A stretch of 64,000 nt of DNA from Lingula anatina (lineage: Eukaryota; Brachiopoda; Lingulata; Lingulida; Lingulidae). Location: the NCBI RefSeq assembly GCF_001039355.2, contig NW_019775092.1, positions 362,067 to 426,066 on the forward strand, written 5' to 3'. This document shows positions 12,291 through 25,334 of this stretch, one piece after another (the first letter of the stretch is position 1; every line of letters begins with the position of its first letter). The translations under genes and the position numbers were made by a program. The notes under the pieces were generated by a model. It did not search any database, was not told the DNA's origin, and worked only from the letters and a program-made list of their open reading frames with translations.

Positions 12291-12996
12291 TGATTTTTAA
12301 CTCAGATAAGAGGCTGTCAGAATGTCACCTTTGTCTTGGCATTTGTCACTGATTAGCGCCTTCCCCAGTGTAAAAGGTATATCAGTGTGATCATGTGTGT
12401 GGAATTTCATGCCAGATGGACATATAAAGATATAAAAATTCGTCAATATATTGAAAAAAAGACACAGCTGTGCACAGCAGTCGGAGATCGGTACATTCCA
12501 CTTGTTAGTTACGAACTACTTCCTGGTTTTCACAAGGTCCTTCAAGACCTCTAAAACATCGTTGTAATTGCAGCCCATACCATAAAACACCCAAAAATAC
12601 TTAGACATGGACATATCGGATTACATTAATGCCAAATTTCCACATGACAACGATTTATAGACTCCCGGGAATTATTTCCCCTTTACGCTTTTTGTCGCGC
12701 TGGCGGTCGACGCAGCATTTATTTCTAAACAAGTTGACCGCAAATTAAGCACGATAATTTTGCACCTTCAAGTTCCGTGCCACGTTTTCATATCATGCGT
12801 CTATTATTTCTTCAAGTATTCTCTGCCCAAAATGCTTAAAAAAAGAGAGTTATCTTACCATGTTGTTTAGAAAACTTGTTTTTCCTCCGACAACCCGTCT
12901 TCACTGCCGTTCACCTCTATGTTAAAATGACCACTCAGCTTCGCTTCTAACACCACTGCACGTCACTTCCGGGCACAATCAATCTTCTCCGGTTCC
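12291..12996 (-). repeat. Right arm of a large foldback
   Basis: Inverted copy of 11347-12062, including the mirrored ATG-GTAAGATAA segment. The antisense open frame of the left arm is broken here (a TAG follows the FVTD equivalent), so that frame is not conserved. The arms have diverged too far to be a recent assembly artefact. Confidence 0.8.
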
Positions 12997-13869
12997 ATGT
13001 ATTAACTAGAGACGTATCTGTTAATATCTAGAATATCTACCGTTGTTAGGTAAGGTCCTTGTGCATGTACGATTGTTTCAAAGCTCCCTTACCCAATAAA
13101 AAAGCAAAAGCATGCCCCCCAACGCCCCTCTTTTCCAGGAATGATAACTAATGGTCAATAATCTTATAGTCCCCAGTCAAACAATTTCTTTTTTTATTTT
13201 CTTTCCTCTTTTCTTTTGGTCTCTATGACTTGATAAATGTTCGAAAAATTCTCTTTCATTTCTTCTTTCTCTTCAACTTTATGCAGACTATCAGGCGATT
13301 TGGCAAGGTAAAAAAAATCAGTCAACTGTATTTTAAGAATGTTGACAGGTTGGCTTCGGGCAATTTACCATCTTGACTTGTGAATTTAACTCACACTTAC
13401 CTCACCTTATGAGAGTGACATCCCCGCATTGAGTGGGAGGATTTTTAAACATCTGCGGTCGCATGGTTTTAATTCTTAATGGAAGTTGGCGTCATTCAAG
13501 TAAGGTCAGCCGTCGATATGATGTTGCGTTTTATTAAGCGCTCTCTGCGCGTTCATTGAAGTAAATGACGATGGGTTAAGTCCACTGAGGATTTAGTAGC
13601 AGACGACAGATGTAAATCTCATTTCACAGAGACAGTGAGGACGGAGTTGTGTCAGTGTTCACAAAACTGAGGGAACATTTTGTTCGTAATGATTATTAAT
13701 CCTACTTTGGCAGACGACAGGTTTATTCATCAGACGACAGTTTTCCGATTGGAAAGATTACCAGCATTGTATGGGGTAACACTTTTATCGAATTGTTAGC
13801 AGACGATAATTGTGAGAAACGGACGACATTTTGAACACCGGAAAGTTTCTTATAGTAGGTACACGGCAC

Positions 13870-13905
<36 letters not shown>

Positions 13906-14300
13906 AAGACACACACTCACACACAGATAATTTGGATTCATAGGCATGTGAATATGTTCTAAAATCTACAAAATATGTTCAAATAAAACCGCAATACCTA
14001 ACAGCACAATCAAAATTTCACAGGTATATCTTCTCTTGTTATTTGCCTCAATATTGATGTCATCCACCATAACATTGCACGATGGAGACACAGACATATT
14101 AAATTCGAGCAGATATTAATATACCTGCAGCATCGTGTAAGTGGATGAATCAGTGTCACTCTGTCGAACGTGTGGGACGTGATACATACACGGTAGTAGT
14201 ATTTGATATATGTGCAAAAAGCGATATTAAGTTTTGGTGGCAACTCGTTACATTTAAACGTACATCTGTAGGTCATCTTTCCGTCTCTCTCTCTCTCTTT

Positions 14301-14346
<46 letters not shown>

Positions 14347-14378
14347 CTCTCTCTCTTTCTTACTTTCTCTCTACTCTG

Positions 14379-14434
<56 letters not shown>

Positions 14435-16733
14435 ACAGCGCTCCACACATATGACCAAGAAAGTAATATATATGCGTGAAGTTTTGACCCTACGTGACCT
14501 TAGCTACATACTACGCTGTGCCATTGTGTCCCCATTACATATATTAGATGTGTTTTATTGCATGTAAGGGGCCGTCTACATTTGTCACCTTTTTATACCT
14601 ATCTTTATAATGGCCTTCATTTGGTCGGTTTTATAGAACTGTCTAGAATGAAATTTCATCCTTTATCATCACTCATCGTGTATAAATTGCATGCAACTTG
14701 TTGCAATCATTATTATTATAATTTCTCTTAAGTAAGAGCTCTCGGTCAAGACTGATATTTCCATCTTTGTGTGGTAGGAAATAAAATAGGATGCCGTTTT
14801 AAATCTAAATACCTGGTTTTATTCCTGACTTAACAAGAAACTAATTATCTGTCGACGACTCAGTATCGGACGACAGAAGTTGGACTCAATATGGTTGTGT
14901 TTTAAACACGCAAAGTCACAGCAGACGACATTAAGAGTACCGCGAGAGGCCGCCACTGTCTACTAACACGTCTGTATTATTTCTTCCCACGGCTGTCACT
15001 CCACTTTTTTTCTTTGTTCAATTATGTCACCTTGAAAACAAATTTCAAAGGTAAACAAACGCAAATACGGCCTTTCTCAAATGTAAATATTAGTGACTTT
15101 CCTTTCCATTAAAAAAATACTTGTATCAGCAAAACTGGGATGCGTATGAAGATTACGTAAGTCAATGTAGACATTTCCTGCAAAGTGTGGTTCTATTGCT
15201 TCTTCTTTTGTGATGAAAGTGAACTTTTCTCTTTTATTTCGATGACAAAAGAAGGTGCCACTGATAAATGCGTTCACTATTAATTGCCGCGTCAACAGTG
15301 TCATTCATCAATTTAGTGACATTACGCCACCGGGATAAGATTAATCCTTTTTTTTTCCGGGGGGGGGGGGGGGGGGGGCTACATGTACATGTTTAGAAAG
15401 GAGAAAACGGGCTTCGTTTCAGCTGCATCTTTCTTCTCGTGAATATGAGGGTAACATGTGGACTGGATACCGCAAGTAATTCGGATTTTGTTTGCAGTGT
15501 TCTAAGTGCAATGTACTGCGTGCGTGCGTGTGCGTTGTGCGTGTGCCTTAGAAAGAATCCCGTATATTTTCTGTATATTAGCGGATAGATCAACCTCCCA
15601 TACCTACTGTTCTACAACAAGCTTATGTAAGGAGACGTTGTGCAGAATATTCAGTTCTTGTTTCAAGAAAGATCATCTTTTTTTATAAATGATAGATAAC
15701 ACACGTTTTATGGCATATATTTATGGGGATTTGAGAACGCAAAATTATCCTTTGAAGTGTAAAATAGATGCTCCACTCCTAGCTATTTGTCCTTGAACGA
15801 AAGTTATTTAATCTCCCTGAATAAACGAGTTGCTAGCATAGCAGCGGCCGTGTCTGGAATTGGGAACGCATTAGTGATAGATTCACGACAATTGCGTTTT
15901 TGTTACACAGGATATCAAAGCTTTCAATACAATAATGCCCTTGTTGCTTTATACAGACATATTCTACATTTCCTTTGTCTTATTTTTGGACCGATTTCTT
16001 CGGGACATCTGACAAATACCGTTTATTATGTCTGTGGTATAATTAAACAAAAAAATAGGATGGATGTTTCACCAGGCAAAGGATTACTTTTAAAAAATAA
16101 CTCTGTTCTTGCTTAAACATGAACTTGAATCATCTTGCGTCATCAGTTTACCAACGAAAAAGAAGTCTCACATTAAAAACATCTTTGTAGCGTAATGACG
16201 CGACTTAGACCGATTACCATTCCAATGTCCTCCGTGTCTGAACACATGTAATTTCTAGACAGATGAATATGGATTATTCTTTCTGCGTGAATCATTTAAT
16301 CGGATCTCGTTTTTCTAAGTCTGATATTCGCTTTCGACAGTCACCTTTGACATTCAAGAAAAACCTCACAGACACTGTAATGTTCACTTTCTATTCTCGT
16401 TTATTTGGTATCTGTTTTCGCTGTCAGCTGAGTGTGGTTACATCATCTCGTCCTTCTGAGTCCACAGAGTGATGAGTCTCCTTAGAAAAAAGTGGACCTG
16501 GTGAAAAAATTCAATATTTGTCAAGTTGAGCGTCACTGACATCGCCAGATAAAACTATTAATGGCATAGCTGATGTGAATTGGGACGCTTTTATCATGTT
16601 TTTAATCTATGTAATATCTGTCTACTGGCTGAAATTGATCAATTATATTTTCATTACCAACAAAAGTGAAAACAAATGGAGTGTACGCCTAATTTTTCCA
16701 CGCAGTTGACACATGTTTTATTTTCGTTCCCAG
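12997..16733. other. No supported gene; probably intron or 5' flank of the CARD-LRR gene
   Basis: It contains a (TC)n tract at 13873-13904, a long TC/CA compound tract at 14284-14437 and a poly-T/poly-G run at about 15349-15379. The exon at 16734 begins in mid-codon, so at least one more upstream exon must exist; I could not identify it. Confidence 0.5.
14284..14437. repeat. Compound (TC)n(CA)n microsatellite
   Basis: Alternating TC and CA tracts over about 150 bases. Open frames on both strands here are repeat translations. Confidence 0.95.
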
Positions 16734-16871
16734 AAGCTAGCCGGGTGCAGCAGCACTGGGATGCGTTCTCTCTGGCGTCTGTGAGGGTCCAAGACGGCTT
16801 GATGGGAGACACGCTGTCAAGTTGCCATTCAGCGCGCAGCTCGGCTCTCCAGGACGAGAACCCTTACGGCG
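16734..16871 (+). CDS. Upstream coding exon of the CARD-LRR gene
   Basis: A 138-base exon lies between a strong acceptor (TTTTCGTTCCCAG) and a strong donor (GGCG then GTGAGT). It is open in one frame for 45 full codons, entering and leaving in phase 1. Its product starts ASRVQQHWDAF and ends ..LQDENPYG. Joined to the exon at 21530, the split codon becomes GGT and the frame runs straight into RLRQGDQKRW and the rest of the LRR protein. The phase match, strong splice sites and exon-like composition support membership. It begins in mid-codon, so an earlier exon is needed unless an internal ATG is used. The second haplotype copy begins downstream of this point and lacks it. Confidence 0.6.
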
Positions 16872-16893
16872 GTGAGTGGGGGGAGAGAGGGGG

Positions 16894-16924
<31 letters not shown>

Positions 16925-19034
16925 AGTAAAACAATTTAGTATAAGAGTTTTCAATTCTAATAACATAACATTCTAATCACATGATTCTAAAAATATAGTA
17001 GAGATATTTTTTCTTAAGACTACCCACACACTCCATAGATAAACACTGATGATATTGCCTCCTATATATTGCTTTTATCACGCCTTGAGAACATAAAAAA
17101 CGAAAACTGTGCCGATGTAGTGTGATAAAACAATCTGAAAATAGAAGTAAGGAAATGCTGGTACACATTCTGTATATGGCGTTGGTAAGCTGTATTCATT
17201 GCAGAATCAAAAGGTATAAAAACTTAAGCTCTCTGTTGTGAAAAACTTCAAACAAACGGGAACAGGAAATTCCCACTCGATTTTATGACAACTTCAACCA
17301 GAAGATTCTGTTAGTTCAATGATCAATACAAAATTAAAAAATACTATCGTAGTGACGGTAGACGGTGGACAAGCACGTGTTTCGGGGAGGGGGGGGTTAA
17401 AATATTGACTTACGATTCTGGTTTAAAAAGATGCATGTTTTACATCAAACAGGATGCCTTCGATGTAACTAAAATGACAGAATAGACGAAGGTAGGCAAG
17501 AGGTCGTGCTTTAAGAAAATATATCGATTCGGTTTTAACATGAGGCGGATAAAGCATCGTTACACCCCCCCACCACCACCACCACCTTCCCCCTTCCTGA
17601 TTCACCAAGGCGTGAAGTCCTGATTTGAGGGTCTGAATCTCCGCTCTCTAGAAAACGACGGTTAGTTGGGGAGGGGAGGGGGGGAGAGAGAGAGAGACAG
17701 AGATATGACGGTAGATGCGCACGTGTTTTTTTTTTTTTTTTTGGGGGGGGAAGATATTGACTTACGATTCTTGTTTAAAAAGATACATGTTGTACATCAG
17801 ACAGGAACGTGAACAAGGCATGGTGGAGATGTAGGAAGAATTTTGGAGTTAGTGCGGTTTAATCCAATTCCATATAATTTATTGATTGAAAACTTTGTTT
17901 ATGGAGTGTGGAAAAATTTTATGTAGTTGTGGCAGAGTCCGTGCAGAGCCCATCCACCCCACCCCCATCATCTCATCGCCATTATGTCATTTAAAAATCA
18001 CTTGCGACACAAAAAAATGGGGAATTAAAAAGTAAATAAGTTATGAAGCAAAAAAATATGTTACAAACAGTATGTAAATTAATATCTCTAAAACATTCCC
18101 AGGGTTGTGCCATATCGCGCCGTAGATCTTATAACACACGTGGAGCTGCAGGAATGCCGATCTCTATCTGTACAGGAAAGTCCAGTGGGTCATCTTCCAC
18201 CGTAAAGCAAAGTGTGTAATGAACGTAAATTGCAATTTTATGATAACTTACTGCGAGGAACAAAGCGAGGGAAAATAACATATTAATAAAGAGTTCGGTG
18301 TCACCCTCTCTGAGAGGACGAGTTTCTGGGACACTGGATAACCAGTTACAGAGGTAGCATATTACTTTCCAGTACTTATGGACCCGTGATAGTGAGGGAT
18401 GCCGGACCAGTATTCACTAGACTTCATTTTAAAAATCAACTCCATAAATTTTGTACAAGAAGAGGTGAAAATCTCATAATAAAATCTATTTTTACCATAT
18501 GATAATATTCCTATCAATTGTGTTTCTACTTTGATGACGACGGTATTATCCTTTTTTTTTGTGATTTAATATAAATATGCATCATATAACTAAAATGAAT
18601 ATAGATCAAACTATATCGGCTGAATGCAGAATTATTCATACGTGTACCGCAGAGCTCCTTATTTTCTATCTATATTAGTTGAAGCTAGATTGTTTTACAT
18701 TACAACGGACAGCTGATCTGCCCATGAAATAAAATAACATCGCGCTTGAACCTGCGCGGGAGGCTCAAGCTGCAGCGTGTCGCTTACAACAAGCTTCATG
18801 ATTTATGAGTTGTGAGAAACGTTCTTTAATGGCGGCCCAGGTATGCAGGGTAGATAACAGAGAAAAAGCGGCGTTGTTTCTGCGAGGTTGTTTTCCATAG
18901 TTAAGATCTATGTAGGACAGAGCGGCTAATACACGACCACATAGTTAATGCTGTGATTAACAAGACACTGTGACAATGTCATTTGATAATGGTCCCAGAT
19001 ACACACGAGTTATTACTGGGACTTCAGTCTCCAA
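16872..19034. other. Intron of the CARD-LRR gene
   Basis: Non-coding. It contains a (GA)n tract (16884-16924), G-rich and CCACCACC runs near 17385 and 17565-17590, a further purine tract near 17670-17700 and a poly-T run near 17730. I see no exon. Confidence 0.5.
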
Positions 19035-19160
19035 ATGACGTCACACAGCGCGCGCTATTGGTAACGTCACGCATCGGCGTGATTTAACTACCAGAAAAGT
19101 CGCTTAGTATAGAATTCCAACCAGCACAGATAGCAGACACAGAGAATACAGAGGGTGAAC
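19035..19160 (+). promoter_or_regulatory. Candidate internal promoter (CRE, inverted CCAAT, CRE half-site)
   Basis: A perfect TGACGTCA palindrome lies at 19036-19043, an ATTGG (inverted CCAAT box) at 19056-19060 and a second CGTCA at 19065-19069, in a CpG-rich patch. A weak TATA-like TATAGAA sits near 19108. A donor-like GGTGAAC lies at 19154-19160. A transcript starting here could splice to the acceptor at 21529 and use the Kozak-good ATG at 21568, giving a shorter CARD-LRR isoform. This is inference only. Confidence 0.3.
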
Positions 19161-20233
19161 TGTGATACTATAGACATGAATGTTAATATACATTAGGCCG
19201 ACGTATTAATATAAAAGACGCGCTATACTGTTTTTGGTGGCATGGCGATATCCTTTTTTTCTGCATTGATTTAATTATGTTGACGCACAGGCTATTTTTG
19301 TTTGCCTATTGAATCCATGATTGTGACCATTTTCAAAGTCTTCTCAGTTTAATATCGCTATATAATAAATATTAATAATGTGATTCCTGAGGAGCCACAA
19401 CATCTGCACAGATCCATAACAAAGTAAGAGATTATTTGGAGATTTACAAAAATAGCGTTAAGTTATGAGAAATAATGAGAGTATTCTAGAATGTAAAAGG
19501 CAGATTGATGATAAACTTGAATCAATATTGAAATAATAAGATGGCAAACATATATTTAGTCCACTGTGGTTGGCATTGTATTAAAGTGTCGCGATTTTAT
19601 ATCCGAATACGTATTCCCCTCTAACAAAAGTTATCAAACCTCGTCAAACATAAAACTAGCATAAATGAAGGCAACACGAGCCGGTAAATAGCATGACCAA
19701 ATACATCAAAATTGTCAGGAAGTTTTTGAAATACTTGTTCTCAAGATCGGACATTTTAAAGTGACGTCATACTCGTGCCCGATAAACATATCGCACAGTT
19801 TTGGTCAGACACGATTTATCACATAGTTAAAAAGAAAATGTCAAAATGAAGCCAGAGGTACCCAAGGTACCCTATTAGATACAAACGCCCCTTCAACTAA
19901 TTCAGGGCTGTGATTTCCCTCCGTGTTCCAGTGATTTTAGATGGAAATATAACAATAAACACTGGAGATACTTAGTGTGAGCACTTTATGATTACTACCA
20001 TTGGCTGTTTTATTATTATTTTTTTTTTCATTTATTATTTTTACCAGTTGACAAACGGAAAAAACGATTCCCATTGTGGTTTACCAGTTTACCATTCTAT
20101 GTCTTCCTCTCTATTATTACGGTTGGCTTAGGGCTCGGTGCTATCTGATAATTTTTTTTTCAAATGAAAATCCCGTTCAAACATAAGCTTATGTGCGTTT
20201 TCGGTCCTTGAAACAATAGAATACATATTACCC

Positions 20234-20264
<31 letters not shown>

Positions 20265-21529
20265 ATCACTGTCGTCTTTTTTAGCTCAAAACAAACTACA
20301 CACCTCTATCTATACATTTTAAACAACAAAAGAAATCCTCCAATGCAGATCTATACTAGCACCACAACACCACCATATACAGATCCTTAACTTATAAAAT
20401 ATAGCATGTGGACTGCAATCACGGACCAGCAGGTTGTTAAAGTAGCTTGTTGACCAGGATAAAGGTGGGCCGTAATAGCCACCTGGACGCTGGGTGTCAG
20501 GCGACGGGGGCATTACGCTGATAACAAACCCCCTTGTGTCAGGAGACGTTAAGGAGGTGTCGTGACAAAAGAAGCCGTGTGAATTGACGCTTTCTTGGGA
20601 CTGAACGTGTAACAAACGTGTCGCCAGCTGCTACTGTGTGTGAAGACGACTTTTTCTGTGGTCATTTGGAGTGTTACAGCGCGTTGTGGTAGACCGATCA
20701 CCTAGAGAGAGGACTGCAGAACACGGCGAGATTAAGAGGCGAAAAAAATCACGGGATTGAGCCATTATGTGTTACTGCAGGCTTACATCAGTCCACGAGT
20801 ACAGAGCACTGCCGTGTAGAATCATCTTATGACAGAGAAAACATAGGATCATATATTCGGTCTTCGTTGCTGGCAGGCGTGGATGGTTTAGTCTGACTTT
20901 GTACTTATTTCGATGTCTTTTCTCTGCGGTCTGAAAGGTAGGCGTTTGTGGTAATGTACCCTGCTCGAAGTGGGACCTCTTCACCCTGAATAGATCGCTT
21001 TTGTATTGCTGTTAGGACCCGCAGTAATTTTCTAGTCTTCAGTATTGTATATACTGTAACCACAAAATATGAAACTTATATTTTCCCAGATTGGATTGCA
21101 CAGTTCTTCTGTGTCAGTAATTTTCGCCTAACTGTATTTTGAGATCACACACAACGAAAACAGGCACAGATAATTGCGCAGTCTTCAGTAAACTACCAAA
21201 ATAAGACTAATTTTCCGCAGACAGTCTGTAGCGATGGCCTCTTCTCAACTCTGTATAAAGATCGCACACGTTGAGGAAGCAGCTGGCACATTTGAAAATG
21301 TTAACTTGTTTTATCATTCACGTAAATTGTATGTTATTCAGTTTGTTGAAGAGTCATTTTTACCTCAATGTCCATAAATTCCGTTAAATATTTGCAGCCA
21401 GTGCCTTTATTAAAATACATAGCACAGATTGATGTTAACAGGTCATTTTTTATATTTTCCGGCCACTTTAAGCAGGAGTTTAACGTCCAAGTAGAATCAA
21501 TGAGTAATAATTATCTTTTCTCATTCCAG
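19161..21529. other. Intron upstream of the last CARD-LRR exon
   Basis: No exon recognised. A (TC)n tract at about 20240-20263 marks where the second-haplotype copy (26996 onward) begins to match. The intron ends in a TTTTCTCATTCCAG acceptor. Confidence 0.5.
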
Positions 21530-23805
21530 GTCGGTTGAGACAAGGGGATCAGAAGAGATGGTCCACCATGTCCAAGCGGAAATCAGGCTCAATGCTAGAC
21601 AACCCAAAGACCATGATTTCTGCACCAGAAGACATCCAACCGTCGCCTCTCTTCTCTCGCCCAGGCCGCCCGAGTAATCTGGACTTGTTGCCCCCTGAGA
21701 ACCCGAACGCTGCTCACACCGTGGATCTTCTTCCCTCTTTCCCCTCCCGTTCCCCGCAAATTTCTTCTCCGGAGAGCTGGACCTCTCAGCCGGGCGGCGA
21801 CCCCTCTCCCAGTCCCTCCTTCAGCAGCGCCAACTCGAATTCCAACCCACCACCCAAACCCCCGCGTCTCTACGTCAATACCGCCACCGCCCCCTTGCGG
21901 AAAAAACGTATCTCAGGATATTTCGGCAATTACGAAAACATCCCGGACTTGAAATCCCTGCAGAGCACTGATGTGGCCCCCGAACTCTCCCCCATGAGCA
22001 GAACGTATCCACGGAGTAGTCGGTACAAGGCCATCGAGTCTCGAGATTCCCGGATGTTAACGGACGAGTTTCTCTTCGCTCAGCATCGTCAGATACTAGA
22101 AATCATGCGTTACTTGCTGATAGACCGACTGAACGCCCCGGATGTACTGCACCACTTGTTTCGTAAAGGGGTTATAACGGAGCAGGAGAAGGAAATCGTG
22201 CTGCAAGAGGAGAGAAAGAAAACCATGAACATTTTCATCGTTGATGAACTATTCACAAAAGGGGAGGCAGAGTTCGAGGCATTCAAATACATACTGCGTC
22301 TTAACGAGGATCACGAGGCTTTAGCGGACATTTTGGAAGTTTTAGAAACTGTTTTCAAAACACTAGAAAAACACAACCCCAATAAGCCCCTGGATCCGGA
22401 AGTGGATAGTGGCACGGAGGCGGATGTGGATCCACTGGAGGAGGATCCATATGAGCTGGTGGGGGAGGTCCTCAGGGCCCACCACTCTCAGCCCCCGGCC
22501 CTAGATGCCGCGCACATGCACTGTGATATCAGTTATTACGACCGGGAGACCGGAGAGGTCCTACCGATTATCACCCTCCCGACTCCGCCAGGCTATTTCC
22601 CGCGGCTGACCAGCTGCGATAATCCACGCGCTTCGGTGGCATTAGCGCGGGAATTCACTGACATGATCGAGCAAAATCTCCAGATGGATGGTTGTCTGAC
22701 GGACAGCTGTGAAAGTCCGGAAAAATACGTCCCAGTTATATCACTGGATATATACGACCAAAACCTAGGCGACGATGGAGCGTCCGTGTTGGCGTCCGTG
22801 TTGGAGAAATACGGGTGTGTATCAGAACTCAGCATCCCTAAAAACTGCATCGACAGTGATGGGATGGAAAGATTGGCGTCAGCGTTGCAAGTAAATAAGA
22901 GTTTACTGAAGTTGGACGTTCGAATGAATCCCATGACCAACGAGGCAGCGCGTGCCTTCTCGAATGCGCTGCATAAAAACACGTCGCTGAAGTCTCTAAA
23001 TCTGACGGACACAAGAATCTCGCACGATGGTTGCAGCGATATAGTTCAAAATCTCGTGGGAAACGGCACCCTGCGAGAGTTGGATTTGGGATTTAACGAG
23101 TTGGACGACGGAGACTGCGATCACATAGCACAGCTGTTAGGAAACAGATCTGCACTGAAAAAATTACGCTTGCGTGGAAATAATATCGCATTTCTAGGGT
23201 GTAGAGCACTTTCAAGGTCACTAGAGAGAAACACTGGCCTCCTTGTTCTGGACTTATCGTCCAACGATATTGGTGACAACGCAGCGTTCCATATTGGTAC
23301 GATGTTGTCAAGAAACACGACTCTTCAGTTTCTCAATTTAGAGAAGTGTGGCTTCACGAAGGAAGCCGCTGGTGCCATTGCGCAATCATTAACGGAGAAT
23401 AAAACTCTGCTGTCGCTAGATTTAGGAATGAATCACTTAGGAGATTCTGGCGCCGAGGCTCTTGCTGCCATGTTGTCACATAACAGTTCCCTAAAAACTC
23501 TTTGTCTGAACATGTGTGGTATTGGAAAACAAGGATTCCTGGGTCTCCTTGAGGCTTTGGACAACAACACTTGTCTCAGCACTTTAAAGTTGTGCTTTAA
23601 CGAGATCGGACGCTCAGAGCGCCGTGCGCCGATGTCCCAACTTCACCCACACGACGGTGGCATACAGGGGAACAGCGCCATATTGGATTTAGTCTACGAT
23701 CGTCTGCATTCAACACTTGTTTACAAAAGGGATCTGAAATTGCTTTTATGGGGGAACAAGTTGGACGAGAAACGCTACTCTAAGGAAGTGCGTTTCGAAA
23801 AATGA
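21530..23805 (+). CDS. CARD and leucine-rich-repeat protein, last exon (haplotype 1)
   Basis: A single large exon follows a TTCTCATTCCAG acceptor and ends at TGA (23803-23805). Counting from the codon at 21535, the residues are: 1-175, proline/serine-rich, with a PPPKPPR SH3-ligand-like motif near 105-111 and a YENI motif near 133; about 180-272, a six-helix CARD-like domain; 280-400, an acidic linker; about 400-695, roughly ten 28-residue LRRs of ribonuclease-inhibitor type (LxxLDLxxNxLGDxG); then a C-terminal tail. No NACHT ATPase is present. CARD plus LRR suggests an innate-immune adaptor or regulator in the cytosol, but the partner is unknown. If an upstream exon is not used, the first good start is ATG at 21568 (CCACCATGT). 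AATAAA at 24373-24378 is a likely poly(A) signal. The gene symbol is left open because NLRC3-like and LRRC74-like proteins share only the repeats. Confidence 0.85.
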
Positions 23806-25268
23806 TTTGTTGGGCGGTGATATTGACAGTAACAATTGGTATCATTTGAATTTGGCATTTTCCAGCCAATCTTGATTTGATTAGGAGAACATATCTCGTA
23901 CATTCATACAGCCTGTTGCCACCTTTAAAAATAATCACATTAAAAAAAGTGTATTGCAGCAAAATAGACTTGAAAGTATATAGTTTTATATTAATTATAT
24001 ATGACATTTGTAAATCGCTAGGATACTTTAGGCGTGTATTTCTGTTTATCTCCACAAAAAATTCGGGTGTTATTTTTGGTATTCCTTTCCCATTATCATT
24101 CCGGGTTATTTTATTTTAAAAATTATCAGACCAACAAGTTTTATCGAAATATTCATTCGAACACGTAAGCCTTATTTTTATGACTTTTAGTATAAAGATA
24201 TTTCATTATCATTGAGTGTACAAGAAATTTTTGACACACAGGTTTGTTAACTGTAAGACTATTTCGATCAATTATATGAAAACTTCATTAAGACGAAAAA
24301 ACGTGTCAGAAATACACGCATGGATCACAGATGTTCATTCAATGTCATGTATACATATGTAAATAACATGCAAATAAAATCATTATCAACATAGAAAAGG
24401 TCATTTTCGCAGAGCGTCAAATCCTAGCCACAAAAGGTATTAAAGAAATGTCTCGCCATGCATAACGGTTATTTTTGGTATTTTGAATGAAAAAATCGAT
24501 TTTTTTTTTTCTAATTTATTCAATATTCCCCCACAACTATTTACCAAAGAAGACATTTATATGCAGCTGATCAAAAACTAAACGCTGACCTCTCAACAAC
24601 ATCAATGGAAAAGAGTCAATTTTTGACCCCAGAAACCAAAAACTATAAGGGTACATTCCCAATGAAACTATTGTTCTACGTAGACCGATCCAACTCCGCG
24701 GGGACTCTTGCTGAATGCAATCAGATTAACAGATTAACAGCCCTTCTCTTGTTTTCAATGTACTCGTATACTCCCCATCTTTCCTGTATCTTAGACTGGG
24801 TTCCCATCCCTAGATCAATCTAACAGGATCGGTCCATCTCCACTGGGTCCCTCGCTGAGTTGCTTTCAGCCCGAGCGGCTTTGACGTCTGGGACGCCCAC
24901 TTAAGCTGCTAAACGATAGTTAATTACCCCTATCAGCCTCAGCAGGCGTGACAGACATCTAAGCTACCCACGTTAATTGCAATTAAGCGAGAATCACCTC
25001 GGAGATAGTTCGATCCAAAGTTAGTACGATAGTGTCTTGAAATGGTCTCCTGCTCAGCGCCAGGCCCGAAATGTTGACTTCTGCTCCTTCAAAACCGTGG
25101 CGTTAGCCAGTTTTAGACACTGGAAACAAAAAACAAAAGTCGATAACATTTCCATACGTTTCCAGCATTGCTTACCAACTTCATAGCCGTAGCCAGTGCG
25201 AGGCAAGAGAGGCGCCAGCCTTTTCTCAAATTTCACAGAATATTTTGCTGACAAAGCTGGACCCAAGC

Positions 25269-25293
25269 GCGCGCACACACACATACACACACA

Positions 25294-25331
<38 letters not shown>
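25269..25331. repeat. (CA)n microsatellite
   Basis: Interrupted CA tract. The haplotype 2 allele is at 31997-32058 and differs slightly in length. Confidence 0.95.

Positions 25332-25334
<3 letters not shown>

Noticed and set aside
14010-14567. Open frames rich in Cys-Val, Thr-His, Ser-Leu or Arg-Glu
   Set aside because: They translate TC/CA microsatellites; the same holds at 3563-3748, 3929-4319, 25054-25326, 26666-27139, 31718-32068 and 33391-33939.
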